Below are positions 26,361 to 34,712 of a stretch of DNA of 64,000 bases, in pieces. The first letter of the stretch is position 1. Each line of letters opens with the position of its first letter. A program made the position numbers and the translations under genes. The stretch covers positions 4,650,001-4,714,000 of the forward strand of contig NZ_CP090366.1 in assembly GCF_021432085.1 (NCBI RefSeq), given 5' to 3'. Origin of the DNA: Stutzerimonas kunmingensis (GTDB taxonomy: Bacteria > Pseudomonadota > Gammaproteobacteria > Pseudomonadales > Pseudomonadaceae). Under the pieces are notes generated by a model. That model searched no databases, was not told the origin of the DNA, and saw only the letters and a list, made by a program, of their open reading frames with translations.

Positions 26361-27368
26361 GTGATCGAATTCCATCTAGTCCACAAAACCTATCGGACCG
26401 GCGGCAGAGACGTCCCTGCCCTGCAGCCGACGCAGCTGGAGATCGCCTCCGGTGAAGTCTTCGGCCTGATCGGCCATTCTGGCGCCGGCAAGAGCACGCT
26501 GCTGCGTCTGATCAACCGCCTCGAGGAACCCTCCGGCGGGCGCATCCTGGTCAACGGCGAAGATGTCACCGCGCTCGATGCCGACGGCCTGCGGCGCTTC
26601 CGCCAGCGCGTCGGGATGATCTTCCAGCACTTCAACCTGCTGATGTCCAAGACCGTGGCCGACAACGTCGCCATGCCGCTGCGCCTGGCCGGCATCCGCT
26701 CGCGCAGTGAGATCGACGCCCGCGTCGCCGCCCTGCTCGACCGTGTCGGCCTCAAGGACCACGCGCGCAAGTATCCGGCGCAGCTCTCCGGTGGTCAGAA
26801 GCAGCGCGTCGGTATTGCCCGTGCGCTGGCCACCGAGCCGAGCATCCTGCTCTGCGACGAGGCGACCAGTGCCCTCGATCCGCAGACCACCGCCTCGGTG
26901 CTGCAGCTGCTGGCCGAGATCAATCGCGAACTGAAGCTGACCATCGTGCTGATCACCCATGAGATGGACGTCATCCGCCGCGTCTGCGACCGCGTCGCGG
27001 TGATGGATGCCGGTGCCATCGTCGAACAGGGGCCGGTCACCGAAGTGTTCCTGCATCCCAAGCACCCGACCACCCAGCGCTTCGTGCTGGAAGACGAGGC
27101 GATGGATGAAAGCGAGCTGCACGACGATTTCGCTCATGTGCCGGGCCGCATCCTGCGCCTGACCTTCCAGGGCGACTCCACCTACAAGCCGCTGCTGGGC
27201 ACCGTCGCCCGTGAAACCGGGGTCGACTACAGCATCCTGTCCGGGCGCATCGATCGCATCAAGGACACCCCCTACGGCCAGCTCACGCTGGCTCTGATCG
27301 GCGGTGACATGGCAGCAGCAATGGCACAACTGCAGGCCGCTGACGTGCACGTGGAGGTATTGCGCTGA
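26361..27368 (+). CDS. metN: Methionine ABC transporter ATP-binding protein MetN
   Basis: ATPase subunit of 335 residues of the MetNIQ methionine importer. It shows Walker [10 protein letters not shown], signature LSGGQKQR, Walker [14 protein letters not shown], switch His in ITHEMD, and a C-terminal regulatory NIL/C2 domain (about 260-335) that binds methionine and causes trans-inhibition in the family. The GTG at 26361 gives the standard length; the reading frame is open further upstream to 26232. The stop overlaps metI by one base. Confidence 0.95.
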   Translation: MIEFHLVHKTYRTGGRDVPALQPTQLEIASGEVFGLIGHSGAGKSTLLRLINRLEEPSGGRILVNGEDVTALDADGLRRFRQRVGMIFQHFNLLMSKTVADNVAMPLRLAGIRSRSEIDARVAALLDRVGLKDHARKYPAQLSGGQKQRVGIARALATEPSILLCDEATSALDPQTTASVLQLLAEINRELKLTIVLITHEMDVIRRVCDRVAVMDAGAIVEQGPVTEVFLHPKHPTTQRFVLEDEAMDESELHDDFAHVPGRILRLTFQGDSTYKPLLGTVARETGVDYSILSGRIDRIKDTPYGQLTLALIGGDMAAAMAQLQAADVHVEVLR

Positions 27369-28045
27369 TGGAAGCCCTTTTCAGCTCCTTGTTAGGGAAT
27401 GTCGACTGGTACGAGATCTGGCTGGCGACGCTGGACACCCTGCTGATGCTCGGCGGCTCGCTGCTGTTCACCATCCTGCTTGGCCTGCCGCTGGGCGTGC
27501 TGCTGTTTCTCTGCGGTCCGCGCCAGCTGTTCGAAAACGCGCCGCTGTATGCCGCGCTGTCATTCGTGGTCAACGTATTGCGCTCGCTGCCGTTCATCAT
27601 CCTGCTGATCGTGATGATCCCCTTCACCGTGCTGATCACCGGCACCTCGCTGGGCGTGGCCGGTGCCATCCCGCCGCTGGTGGTGGGCGCTGCGCCGTTC
27701 TTCGCCCGCTTGGTGGAGACCGCGCTGCGCGAGGTGGACCGCGGCATCATCGAGGCGACCCAGGCCATGGGCGCGACGACCCGGCAGATCATCTTCAGCG
27801 CATTGCTGCCGGAAGCGCGTCCGGGCATCATCGCCGCCATCACCGTCACCGCCATCACCCTGGTGTCCTACACCGCGATGGCCGGTGTGGTGGGCGCCGG
27901 CGGCCTTGGCGACTTGGCCATCCGCTTCGGCTACCAGCGTTTCCAAACCGACGTAATGGTGGTCACCGTGGTCCTGCTGCTGGTGCTGGTGCAGGTGCTG
28001 CAAAGCGTCGGCGACCGGCTGGTCACCCATTTTTCGCGCAAATGA
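27368..28045 (+). CDS. metI: Methionine ABC transporter permease MetI
   Basis: Inner-membrane permease of 225 residues with five predicted helices. The EAA-type loop that docks on MetN is visible as GIIEATQAMGATTRQIIFS. The start overlaps the metN stop by one base (TGATG). The next gene of the system, metQ, is separated by 255 bases containing a MITE-like repeat. Confidence 0.95.
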   Translation: MEALFSSLLGNVDWYEIWLATLDTLLMLGGSLLFTILLGLPLGVLLFLCGPRQLFENAPLYAALSFVVNVLRSLPFIILLIVMIPFTVLITGTSLGVAGAIPPLVVGAAPFFARLVETALREVDRGIIEATQAMGATTRQIIFSALLPEARPGIIAAITVTAITLVSYTAMAGVVGAGGLGDLAIRFGYQRFQTDVMVVTVVLLLVLVQVLQSVGDRLVTHFSRK

Positions 28046-28051
28046 ACCATC

Positions 28052-28252
28052 AGCAGGCCGTTGAAAAAACGTAGGCGAGGCAGGCAAGACAAGGCGCAAC
28101 GACCAGCGGGAGTAACAGCCGAAGGCTGGCCCGAAGGGTGAGTGTAACGAGTCAAAACAGGCGAGGACGCGGAGTTTAGTACTCTAAATGAGCAGTCCGA
28201 GCCTGTTTTTAACGCAGTATTGCCAACGCAGCTAGTTTTTCGACGGCTTGCT
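28052..28252. mobile_element. MITE-like element between metI and metQ
   Basis: A non-coding stretch of about 200 bases with imperfect terminal inverted repeats. The left end AGCAGGCCGTTGAAAAAAC (28052-28070) pairs with the reverse complement of 28234-28252, AGCAAGCCGTCGAAAAACT. Further internal inverted similarity flanks 28155-28210 (AAAACAGGC against GCCTGTTTTT). There is no transposase, so it would move only by the help of one elsewhere. I recall similar repeats in other pseudomonad intergenic regions, which a genome search would confirm. Confidence 0.65.
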
Positions 28253-28300
28253 AGGGCGAGCGAACTTCGCACCCTGATCTACCTACGAAGGAACCGAACG

Positions 28301-29074
28301 ATGAAAAAACTGATTGCCGCCCTGGCCACCGTCGCGGCATTTTCCGCACAGGCCGCCGAAACCCTGACCGTGGCCGCCACCGCCGTGCCGCACGCCGAGC
28401 TGCTGGAGTTCGTCAAACCGCAACTGGCCGAGCAGGGCGTCGAGCTGAACGTGAAAGTCTTCACCGACTACGTGCAGCCGAACATCCAGGTTGCCGAGAA
28501 GCGCCTGGACGCCAATTTCTTCCAGCACCAGCCGTACCTGGATGAGTTCAACAAGGGCAAGGGCACCGATCTGGTCAGCGTTGCCGGCGTGCACATCGAG
28601 CCCTTCGGTGCCTACTCGAGCAAGGTCAAGTCGCTGGACGAGCTGCCCAGTGGCGCCACCGTGGTCATTCCCAACGACGCCACCAACGGCGGCCGTGCCC
28701 TGCTGCTGCTGGCCAAGGCCGGCGTGATCACGCTGAAGGATGGCGCCGGCATCACCGCCACGCCGAAAGACATTGCCGAGAACCCGAAGAACATCAAGGT
28801 GCGTGAACTGGAAGCCGCGACCCTGCCGCGCGTGCTGACCCAGGTCGACCTGGCGCTGATCAACACCAACTATGCGCTGGAAGCCAAGCTGAACCCGACC
28901 CAGGACGCCCTGGTGATCGAGGGCAGCGACTCGCCCTACGTGAACATCCTGGTCGCCCGTCCGGACAACAAGGACAGCGACGCCATGCAGAAACTGGCCG
29001 CCGCGCTGCACAGCGAGGAAGTGCGTCAGTTCATTCAGGAAAAGTACAAGGGTGCCGTCGTTCCGGCCTTCTGA
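28301..29074 (+). CDS. metQ: Methionine-binding protein MetQ
   Basis: Substrate-binding protein of 257 residues (NLPA family) that delivers methionine to MetNI. The signal peptide is MKKLIAALATVAAFSAQAAE. There is no Cys at the cleavage site, so it should be a free periplasmic protein rather than the lipoprotein seen in E. coli. Family segments include DYVQPNIQVAEKRLDANFFQ and IPNDATNGGRALLLL. GAAGGA precedes the ATG. The MITE-like repeat lies just upstream, so metQ expression may be partly separate from metNI. Confidence 0.95.
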   Translation: MKKLIAALATVAAFSAQAAETLTVAATAVPHAELLEFVKPQLAEQGVELNVKVFTDYVQPNIQVAEKRLDANFFQHQPYLDEFNKGKGTDLVSVAGVHIEPFGAYSSKVKSLDELPSGATVVIPNDATNGGRALLLLAKAGVITLKDGAGITATPKDIAENPKNIKVRELEAATLPRVLTQVDLALINTNYALEAKLNPTQDALVIEGSDSPYVNILVARPDNKDSDAMQKLAAALHSEEVRQFIQEKYKGAVVPAF

Positions 29075-29100
29075 CCGTGACCGCTCTGTCCTGAACAAAC

Positions 29101-29121
29101 CCCGCCTCGGCGGGGTTTTTC
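29101..29121 (+). terminator. Terminator of metNIQ
   Basis: CCCCGCC-TC-GGCGGGG hairpin (29101-29116) followed by a run of T, 27 bases after the metQ stop. Confidence 0.9.
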
Positions 29122-29202
29122 GTTTGAGGATTCGCCATCCAGAAAAGGCTTCGCCGTTTTCCACCCCACGAAATCTTGCACCGGCGAACGCTGTACGCCG
29201 CC

Positions 29203-30186
29203 TCAGGGCACCAGCACTGCCGCGCCTTGGAAACGTCCATGGCGCAGGTCATCCAGCGCCTGGTTGGCCTGCTCCAGCGGGTAGGCATGGGTTTCGGTAT
29301 GGATGCCGACCTGCGCGGCGACCGGGAAGAAGTCCAGCCCGTCCTGACGGGTCAGGTTGGCCACTGAAACCAGCTCGCGTTCCTGCCAGAGGATGTCGTA
29401 GGGAAAGCTCGGGATGTCGCTCATGTGGATGCCGGCGCAGACCACCCGGCCGCCCTTGCGCACGGCGCGCAGAGCCGCCGGCACCAGCTCACCCGCCGGC
29501 GCATAGATGATCGCGGCATCCAGCGGCACCGGCGGCAGCTCGCCCGAATCACCGGCCCAGACCGCGCCCAGCGAGCGGGCGAAGTCCTGCGCCGCCAGGT
29601 CACCGGGGCGGCTGAAGGCGTAGACATCACGCCCCTGCCAGCGCGCCACCTGCATGACGATATGCGCCGCGGCACCGAAGCCGTACAGCCCGAGACGCTT
29701 GCCATCACCGGCCTTGACCAGCGAACGCCAGCCGATCAGCCCGGCACAGAGCAGCGGCGCCAGCGCCACTGGGTCGCCCTCCTCGCCGAGGGCAAAGGCG
29801 AAGCGGGCATCGGCCACCACGTATTCGGCGTAGCCGCCGGGCCGCGTATAACCGGTGAACTGCGGCGCGTCGCAGAGATTTTCCTCGGCGTGCTGGCAGT
29901 AGCTGCAGGTGCCGCAGGTATGCCCGAGCCAGGGAATGCCGACCCGCTGGCCCAGCTCGAAGCCGCTGACGCCTTCGCCCAGCGCATCGACGCGGCCGAC
30001 AATCTCGTGACCCGGGATGATCGGCAGCGGCACCTCCGGCAATTCGCCATCCACCACGTGCAGGTCGGTGCGGCACACGCCGCAGGCCAGCACTTTTACC
30101 CGCAGCTCACCGGGCCCCGGTTGCGGCTCAGGCAGCTCGCGCAGCTGCAACGGCTGGCCAATCTGTTCCAGCAACATGGCTCGCAT
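29203..30186 (-). CDS. Zinc-dependent alcohol dehydrogenase family protein
   Basis: Medium-chain dehydrogenase of 327 residues. The catalytic zinc site is seen as Cys-Gly-Val-Cys in LACGVCRTDLH and His-Glu in PGHEIVGRV. Four Cys of the structural zinc loop lie in HTCGTCSYCQHAEENLC. The cofactor-binding segment LGLYGFGAAAHIVMQVA has a partly degenerate GxGxxG. The substrate is probably an alcohol/aldehyde pair, with NAD(P); the sequence does not fix it. It diverges from the VOC gene at 30283 and is monocistronic. Confidence 0.9.
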   Translation of the reverse strand: MRAMLLEQIGQPLQLRELPEPQPGPGELRVKVLACGVCRTDLHVVDGELPEVPLPIIPGHEIVGRVDALGEGVSGFELGQRVGIPWLGHTCGTCSYCQHAEENLCDAPQFTGYTRPGGYAEYVVADARFAFALGEEGDPVALAPLLCAGLIGWRSLVKAGDGKRLGLYGFGAAAHIVMQVARWQGRDVYAFSRPGDLAAQDFARSLGAVWAGDSGELPPVPLDAAIIYAPAGELVPAALRAVRKGGRVVCAGIHMSDIPSFPYDILWQERELVSVANLTRQDGLDFFPVAAQVGIHTETHAYPLEQANQALDDLRHGRFQGAAVLVP

Positions 30187-30282
30187 CGACGTCCCTCCTT
30201 TCGTCTCCGTCGTGCTGAGCGTAGGCCGATCGGTGGAAAAAGGCTCTAGACTCGAAGCGTCCCATGCTCAGGAGTGCCATCT

Positions 30283-30708
30283 ATGACGCTTTCGCCCTTC
30301 CACCTTGCCATTCCCGTCCACGATCTGGCCGCCGCCCGCACCTTCTACGGCGAGGCGTTCGGCTGCGCCGAGGGCCGCAGCAGCGAACACTGGGTGGATT
30401 TCGATTTCTTCGGCCACCAGCTGGTGATCCACGAAGCGCCGAAGATGCCGCATCAGGAGGCGGCCCACAGCAACCCGGTGGACGGCCACGACGTGCCGGT
30501 GCCGCATTTCGGCGTGGTGCTTGGCTGGGAACAATGGGAGGCACTGGCAGAGCGGCTGAAGGCGCGCGGCACGCGCTTCGTCATCGAGCCCTACGTGCGC
30601 TTCCAGGGCCAGGTCGGCGAACAGGCGACCATGTTCCTGCTCGACCCCTGCGGCAATGCGCTGGAGTTCAAGGCGTTCAAGGACATGAGTCAGCTGTTCG
30701 CCAAGTGA
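30283..30708 (+). CDS. VOC (glyoxalase/bleomycin-resistance) family protein
   Basis: A protein of 141 residues of the vicinal oxygen chelate fold. It begins with [20 protein letters not shown], whose His is a usual metal ligand, and ends with [12 protein letters not shown], whose Glu is another. Members are small metalloenzymes or binding proteins; the substrate is unknown. AGGAG lies eight bases before the ATG at 30283. It converges on the gamma carbonic anhydrase gene with only six bases between the stops. Confidence 0.88.
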   Translation: MTLSPFHLAIPVHDLAAARTFYGEAFGCAEGRSSEHWVDFDFFGHQLVIHEAPKMPHQEAAHSNPVDGHDVPVPHFGVVLGWEQWEALAERLKARGTRFVIEPYVRFQGQVGEQATMFLLDPCGNALEFKAFKDMSQLFAK

Positions 30709-30714
30709 GCAGGA

Positions 30715-31251
30715 TCAGCCGCGCTCAGCGATGTGCTGATCCTTGAGCTTCACGTAGTTGCCGGCGGTGTAACTGAAGAAGCTGCGCTCCTTTTCGGTCA
30801 GCGGACGGGCCTGCTTTACCGGGCTGCCAACGTAGAGATAGCCGCTTTCCAACGTCTTGCCCGGCGGCACCAGGCTGCCGGCGCCGATAATCACTTCATC
30901 CTCGACCACCGCGCCGTCCATCACGATCGAGCCCATGCCCACCAGGATGCGGCTGCCCAGGGTGCAGCCGTGCAACGTGACCTTGTGGCCGACGGTGACC
31001 TCGTCGCCGATGGTCAGCGGGAAGCCATCCGGGTTGTACGGCCCGGCATGGGTGATGTGCAGCACGCTGCCGTCCTGGATGCTCGAGCGCGCGCCGATGC
31101 GGATGCGGTGCATGTCGCCGCGGATCACCGTGAGCGGCCACACCGAGCTGTCGGCGCCGATTTCCACATCGCCGATGACCACGGCGGAGTCGTCGACGAA
31201 CACGCGCTCGCCCAGTTTCGGAGTGCTGTTTTGGTAGCTGCGTATCGCCAC
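30715..31251 (-). CDS. Gamma-type carbonic anhydrase family protein
   Basis: Left-handed beta-helix protein of 178 residues built from hexapeptide repeats (VVIGDVEIGADSSVWPLTVI and onward). The zinc-type His residues appear in LHITHAG and TVGHKVTLHGC. It is related to YrdA/CaiE/PaaY proteins, some of which are carbonic anhydrases or thioesterase-like helpers. Activity is unproven for most members. The long divergent gap to prlC contains a heat-shock-like promoter facing prlC. Confidence 0.9.
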   Translation of the reverse strand: MAIRSYQNSTPKLGERVFVDDSAVVIGDVEIGADSSVWPLTVIRGDMHRIRIGARSSIQDGSVLHITHAGPYNPDGFPLTIGDEVTVGHKVTLHGCTLGSRILVGMGSIVMDGAVVEDEVIIGAGSLVPPGKTLESGYLYVGSPVKQARPLTEKERSFFSYTAGNYVKLKDQHIAERG

Positions 31252-31400
31252 GATAGAAACCTCTTTGGCTGCGGGGAGGACCGATTGTAATTAAGATGGC
31301 CGGCATTGCCGCGTTGAACTAGGCCTGAGCAGCATGCCGCCTGGCGTGGTCAGAGTTAACTACCGGCTGCTTGCCCGGCGGCGCGTTTCGTCGCCCGGCG

Positions 31401-31429
31401 TTGAAAAAGCGCGGCAGCGCGTCCATCTA
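31401..31429 (+). promoter_or_regulatory. Candidate sigma-32 (heat shock) promoter of prlC
   Basis: TTGAAA at 31401-31406 and CCATCTA at 31423-31429, separated by 16 bases, resemble the CTTGAA / CCCATNT elements read by RpoH. They lie about 80 bases before prlC, whose E. coli counterpart is heat-shock induced. Confidence 0.5.
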
Positions 31430-31508
31430 TGACATCTGCCTGCGTGCTGGCCTGTCCAGCCTCGCTCCAGTGAGCGGCCTGCAATCCCTTTCGTCACAAG
31501 GTGTCCCC

Positions 31509-33560
31509 GTGAGCGCGAACAATCCCCTGCTGCAAGAATTCGACCTGCCGCCCTATTCCGAGATTCGCCCGGAGCACGTCGAACCGGCCATCGACACCAT
31601 CCTCGGTGACAACCGCGTGGCGATCCAGGAGCTGCTCAGCCGCCCGGCAGAGAGCCTGGACTGGCAGACCCTGGTGGTCGGCCTCGACGAGCTGAACGAT
31701 CGCCTCGCCCGTGCCTGGGGGCCGGTCGGTCACCTCAACTCCGTGTGCAACAGCCCGGAATTGCGCACCGCCTATGAGGCCTGCCTGCCCAAGCTGTCGG
31801 CCTACTACACCGAACTCGGACAGAACCGCGACCTGTTCGAGGCCTACCAGGCACTGGCTGCAAACCCCGCAGCGGCTGGCTTCGAAGTGGCGCAAAAGAC
31901 CATCCTTGAGCATTCGCTGCGTGACTTCCGCTTGTCCGGTATCGACCTGCCGCCGGTGGAGCAGCAGCGCTTCGGTGCCATCCAGATGAAGCTCGCCGAG
32001 CTCGGCAGCAAGTTTTCCAACCAGCTGCTGGACGCGACCCAGGCCTGGACCCGCCACATCACCGACGAAAGCCTGCTGGCCGGCATCACCGACTCGGCCA
32101 AGGCACAGATGGCCGAGGCGGCCAAGGCCAAGGGCCTCGACGGCTGGCTGATCACCCTGGAATTCCCCAGCTACTACGCGGTGATGACCTACGCCGACAA
32201 CCGCGACCTGCGCGAGGAGGTCTACACCGCCTACTGCACCCGCGCCTCGGACCAGGGCCCGAACGCCGGGCAGTTCGACAACGGTCCGGTAATGGCCGAG
32301 ATCCTCGAGCTGCGCCATGAGCTGGCCGTGCTGCTCGGCTACGGCAACTTCGCCGAACTGTCGCTGGCGACCAAGATGGCCGAATCCACCGGACAGGTGC
32401 TGAGCTTCCTGCGCGACCTGGCGGTACGCAGCAAGCCGTTCGCCGAACGTGACCTGGCCGAACTGCGCGCCTTCGCCGCCGAGCAGGGTCTGGACGATCT
32501 GCAGAGCTGGGACCTCGGCTACTACGCCGAGAAGCTGCGCCAGCAGCGCTACAGCCTGAACCAGGAAGAACTGCGCGCCTACTTCCCGATCGACAAGGTG
32601 CTGTCCGGGCTGTTCTGCATCGTCCAGCGCCTGTACGGCATCGAGATTCATGAGCTGGAAGGCTTCGACGGCTGGCATCCCGAGGTGCGTCTGTTCGAGA
32701 TCACCGAGAACGGCCAGCACGTCGGGCGCTTCTTCTTCGACCTCTATGCGCGGCCGAACAAGCGCGGCGGCGCCTGGATGGATGGCGCCCGCGACAAGCG
32801 CCGTACCGCCGCTGGCACGCTGCAGACGCCGGTAGCCAACCTGGTTTGCAACTTCACCCCGCCGGTGGGCGAGCGCCCTGCGCTCTTGACTCATGACGAG
32901 GTCACCACGCTGTTCCATGAATTCGGCCATGGCCTGCACCACCTGCTGACCCAGGTCGAACACGCCGGCGCCTCGGGCATCAATGGCGTGGCCTGGGATG
33001 CCGTGGAGCTGCCGAGCCAGTTCATGGAGAACTGGTGCTGGGACCCCGAAGGCCTGGCGCACATCTCCGGCCACTACCAGACCGGCGAGCGCCTGCCGCA
33101 GGACAAACTGGACATGATGCTGGCGGCGAAGAACTTCCAGTCCGGCATGATGATGGCGCGCCAGCTTGAATTCTCCCTGTTCGACTTCGAACTCCACGCC
33201 ACCCATGGCGACGGTCGCAGCGTGCTGCAGGTACTCGAGCACATCCGCGACGAGGTCTCGGTGATGCGCCCACCGGCCTACAACCGCTTCCCCAACAGCT
33301 TCGCGCACATCTTTTCCGGTGGTTATGCGGCCGGTTACTACAGCTACAAGTGGGCCGAGGTGCTGTCGTCCGATGCCTTCTCGCGCTTCGAGGAAGAAGG
33401 CGTGTTCAACTCCGAGACCGGGCGCGCCTTCCGCGAGGCGATACTGGCCCGTGGCGGCTCCCAGGAGCCGATGGTACTGTTCGTCGATTTCCGAGGCCGC
33501 GAGCCGTCTATCGACGCCCTGCTGCGCCACCTCGGGCTGGTAGCGGAGGCCGCGGCATGA
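31509..33560 (+). CDS. prlC: Oligopeptidase A (PrlC)
   Basis: Cytoplasmic M3-family zinc oligopeptidase of 683 residues, full length. The active site is the HEFGHGLHH motif (His-Glu-x-x-His) in TTLFHEFGHGLHHLL, with a downstream Glu in GVAWDAVELPSQFMENW as third ligand. It degrades short peptides, including released signal peptides and oligopeptides from other proteases. The GTG at 31509 has AAGGTG upstream and begins the family sequence (NPLLQEFDLPPYSEI); the frame is open upstream to 31371. The stop overlaps the next start by four bases. Confidence 0.95.
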   Translation: MSANNPLLQEFDLPPYSEIRPEHVEPAIDTILGDNRVAIQELLSRPAESLDWQTLVVGLDELNDRLARAWGPVGHLNSVCNSPELRTAYEACLPKLSAYYTELGQNRDLFEAYQALAANPAAAGFEVAQKTILEHSLRDFRLSGIDLPPVEQQRFGAIQMKLAELGSKFSNQLLDATQAWTRHITDESLLAGITDSAKAQMAEAAKAKGLDGWLITLEFPSYYAVMTYADNRDLREEVYTAYCTRASDQGPNAGQFDNGPVMAEILELRHELAVLLGYGNFAELSLATKMAESTGQVLSFLRDLAVRSKPFAERDLAELRAFAAEQGLDDLQSWDLGYYAEKLRQQRYSLNQEELRAYFPIDKVLSGLFCIVQRLYGIEIHELEGFDGWHPEVRLFEITENGQHVGRFFFDLYARPNKRGGAWMDGARDKRRTAAGTLQTPVANLVCNFTPPVGERPALLTHDEVTTLFHEFGHGLHHLLTQVEHAGASGINGVAWDAVELPSQFMENWCWDPEGLAHISGHYQTGERLPQDKLDMMLAAKNFQSGMMMARQLEFSLFDFELHATHGDGRSVLQVLEHIRDEVSVMRPPAYNRFPNSFAHIFSGGYAAGYYSYKWAEVLSSDAFSRFEEEGVFNSETGRAFREAILARGGSQEPMVLFVDFRGREPSIDALLRHLGLVAEAAA

Positions 33561-33835
33561 ACGACGAAGTAACCCGTGTCACCACCAAGCGCTTCATCGC
33601 CGGGGCCGTGTGCCCCGCGTGCAGCGGTACGGACTGCATCAAGATGTGGGACATCGACGGTGTGCCGCACCGCGAATGCATCGACTGCGGCTACGCCGAC
33701 ACCCTCAATGCACAGGGCCAGTCCGTACCGATGGAGCTGGGCACGCGAGTCAACAAGGTCCAGCCCAAGCCGGCCAACCCGCAGGTGCAGTCGGTGCAGT
33801 TTTTCCCTAATCCGAAGTTGAAGAAGCCCGAGTAG
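33557..33835 (+). CDS. YheV-type zinc-ribbon protein
   Basis: A small protein of 92 residues with two CxxC pairs, CPACSGTDC and ECIDCGYAD, forming a zinc ribbon. It belongs to the YheV/DUF2387 group, which commonly sits right after prlC. The function is unknown. The start ATG is inside the prlC stop (ATGA), so the two are cotranslated. The C-terminus is a basic, Pro-rich tail. Confidence 0.9.
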   Translation: MNDEVTRVTTKRFIAGAVCPACSGTDCIKMWDIDGVPHRECIDCGYADTLNAQGQSVPMELGTRVNKVQPKPANPQVQSVQFFPNPKLKKPE

Positions 33836-33840
33836 CCACT

Positions 33841-34620
33841 GTGCTGCACCTGACCTGCGGCGACCTGGCCGGCGACAGCGTACGTGCGCTGCTGGCCAGG
33901 CTCGAGCCCGAGGCACAGGTGCGAGTGTTGCGCGACGACCTGGCTGTCGGACCGCTGAATGATGTGGATCGTGCGCCTTGCGCTGCTCGCGCCGCATTCT
34001 GGGAGCAGGTCTGGCCCGCAGAGGTGGCGCCACGCCCGGTGTTCGCCGATGAGCTGGCGGCTGATGCACTCTGGCTAGCCAACCTAGCCAAACAGGCTGC
34101 AGCCGTAACGGTCTGGCACGGCGACAGCGCATCCGAACAGCTGTTGCTGGCTCGCATCGCCGCGCTGCTGCAGGGCTCCAGCTGCGGGTTGCACGAAGCC
34201 GCATGCGGCACCGGAGACAGCCGCGCCGGCCAGCGCAAGGCGGTGTCCATGCATTCGCCCGAGGCACTGGCGGCGCTATACAGCCCACAGGCGGTTCCCG
34301 CGTCTCGCCAGGCTGAACTCGCTGCGGTCTGGCACGAGCAGTGCGCCAGCTCGCATGACATTCGCCGCTGGTTCGAGGGGGCGTTTCGGGGCGAAGACTA
34401 TCGGCTGATCGACGCGGCGCTGGTCGCTGCCAGCCCCGACGAATTCGCTCCGCTGGCGCGTGCGATGGCCGAGGTCATGGGCCATTGCGACGGCTTCTTT
34501 CCCACGGATTTCTTCCTCTACTGGCGCGCCCGCGTACTGGCTGCCGCAGGGCGTCTGGAGGTACAGGGCGATCCAACAGCCGGTTACCGTGATCTGCAGG
34601 TGCGCCGAGTCATGAGGTGA
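33841..34620 (+). CDS. DUF1835 domain-containing protein
   Basis: A cytoplasmic protein of 259 residues with the DUF1835 N-terminal part (LHLTCGDLAGDSVRALLA, then VLRDDLAVGPL, then VTVWHGDSASEQLLLARI) and a DUF3658-like C-terminus (VTGR/HCDGFFP-type region near 215). The function is unknown. The GTG start lies five bases after the YheV-type gene, so it belongs to the prlC operon, which ends at the hairpin at 34671. Confidence 0.82.
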   Translation: MLHLTCGDLAGDSVRALLARLEPEAQVRVLRDDLAVGPLNDVDRAPCAARAAFWEQVWPAEVAPRPVFADELAADALWLANLAKQAAAVTVWHGDSASEQLLLARIAALLQGSSCGLHEAACGTGDSRAGQRKAVSMHSPEALAALYSPQAVPASRQAELAAVWHEQCASSHDIRRWFEGAFRGEDYRLIDAALVAASPDEFAPLARAMAEVMGHCDGFFPTDFFLYWRARVLAAAGRLEVQGDPTAGYRDLQVRRVMR

Positions 34621-34670
34621 AAGACTTCACTTCGCGGCCAAGACTCGGCGCGCCCAACCTCTAAAACAAA

Positions 34671-34699
34671 GAACCCGCCAAGTGGCGGGTTCCTTTTTT
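34671..34699 (+). terminator. Terminator of the prlC operon, possibly bidirectional
   Basis: GAACCCGCCA (34671-34680) and TGGCGGGTTC (34683-34692) form a 10-bp stem around AG, followed by CTTTTTT. On the other strand the stem is followed by CTTTGTTTT, so it may also end the convergent acyltransferase transcript. Confidence 0.9.
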
Positions 34700-34712
34700 G
34701 TACCAGTCCAAA

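Noticed and set aside
31494-33530. Open frame of 678 codons opposite prlC
   Set aside because: Shadow of prlC, which has an intact HEFGH active site and expected length on the plus strand.
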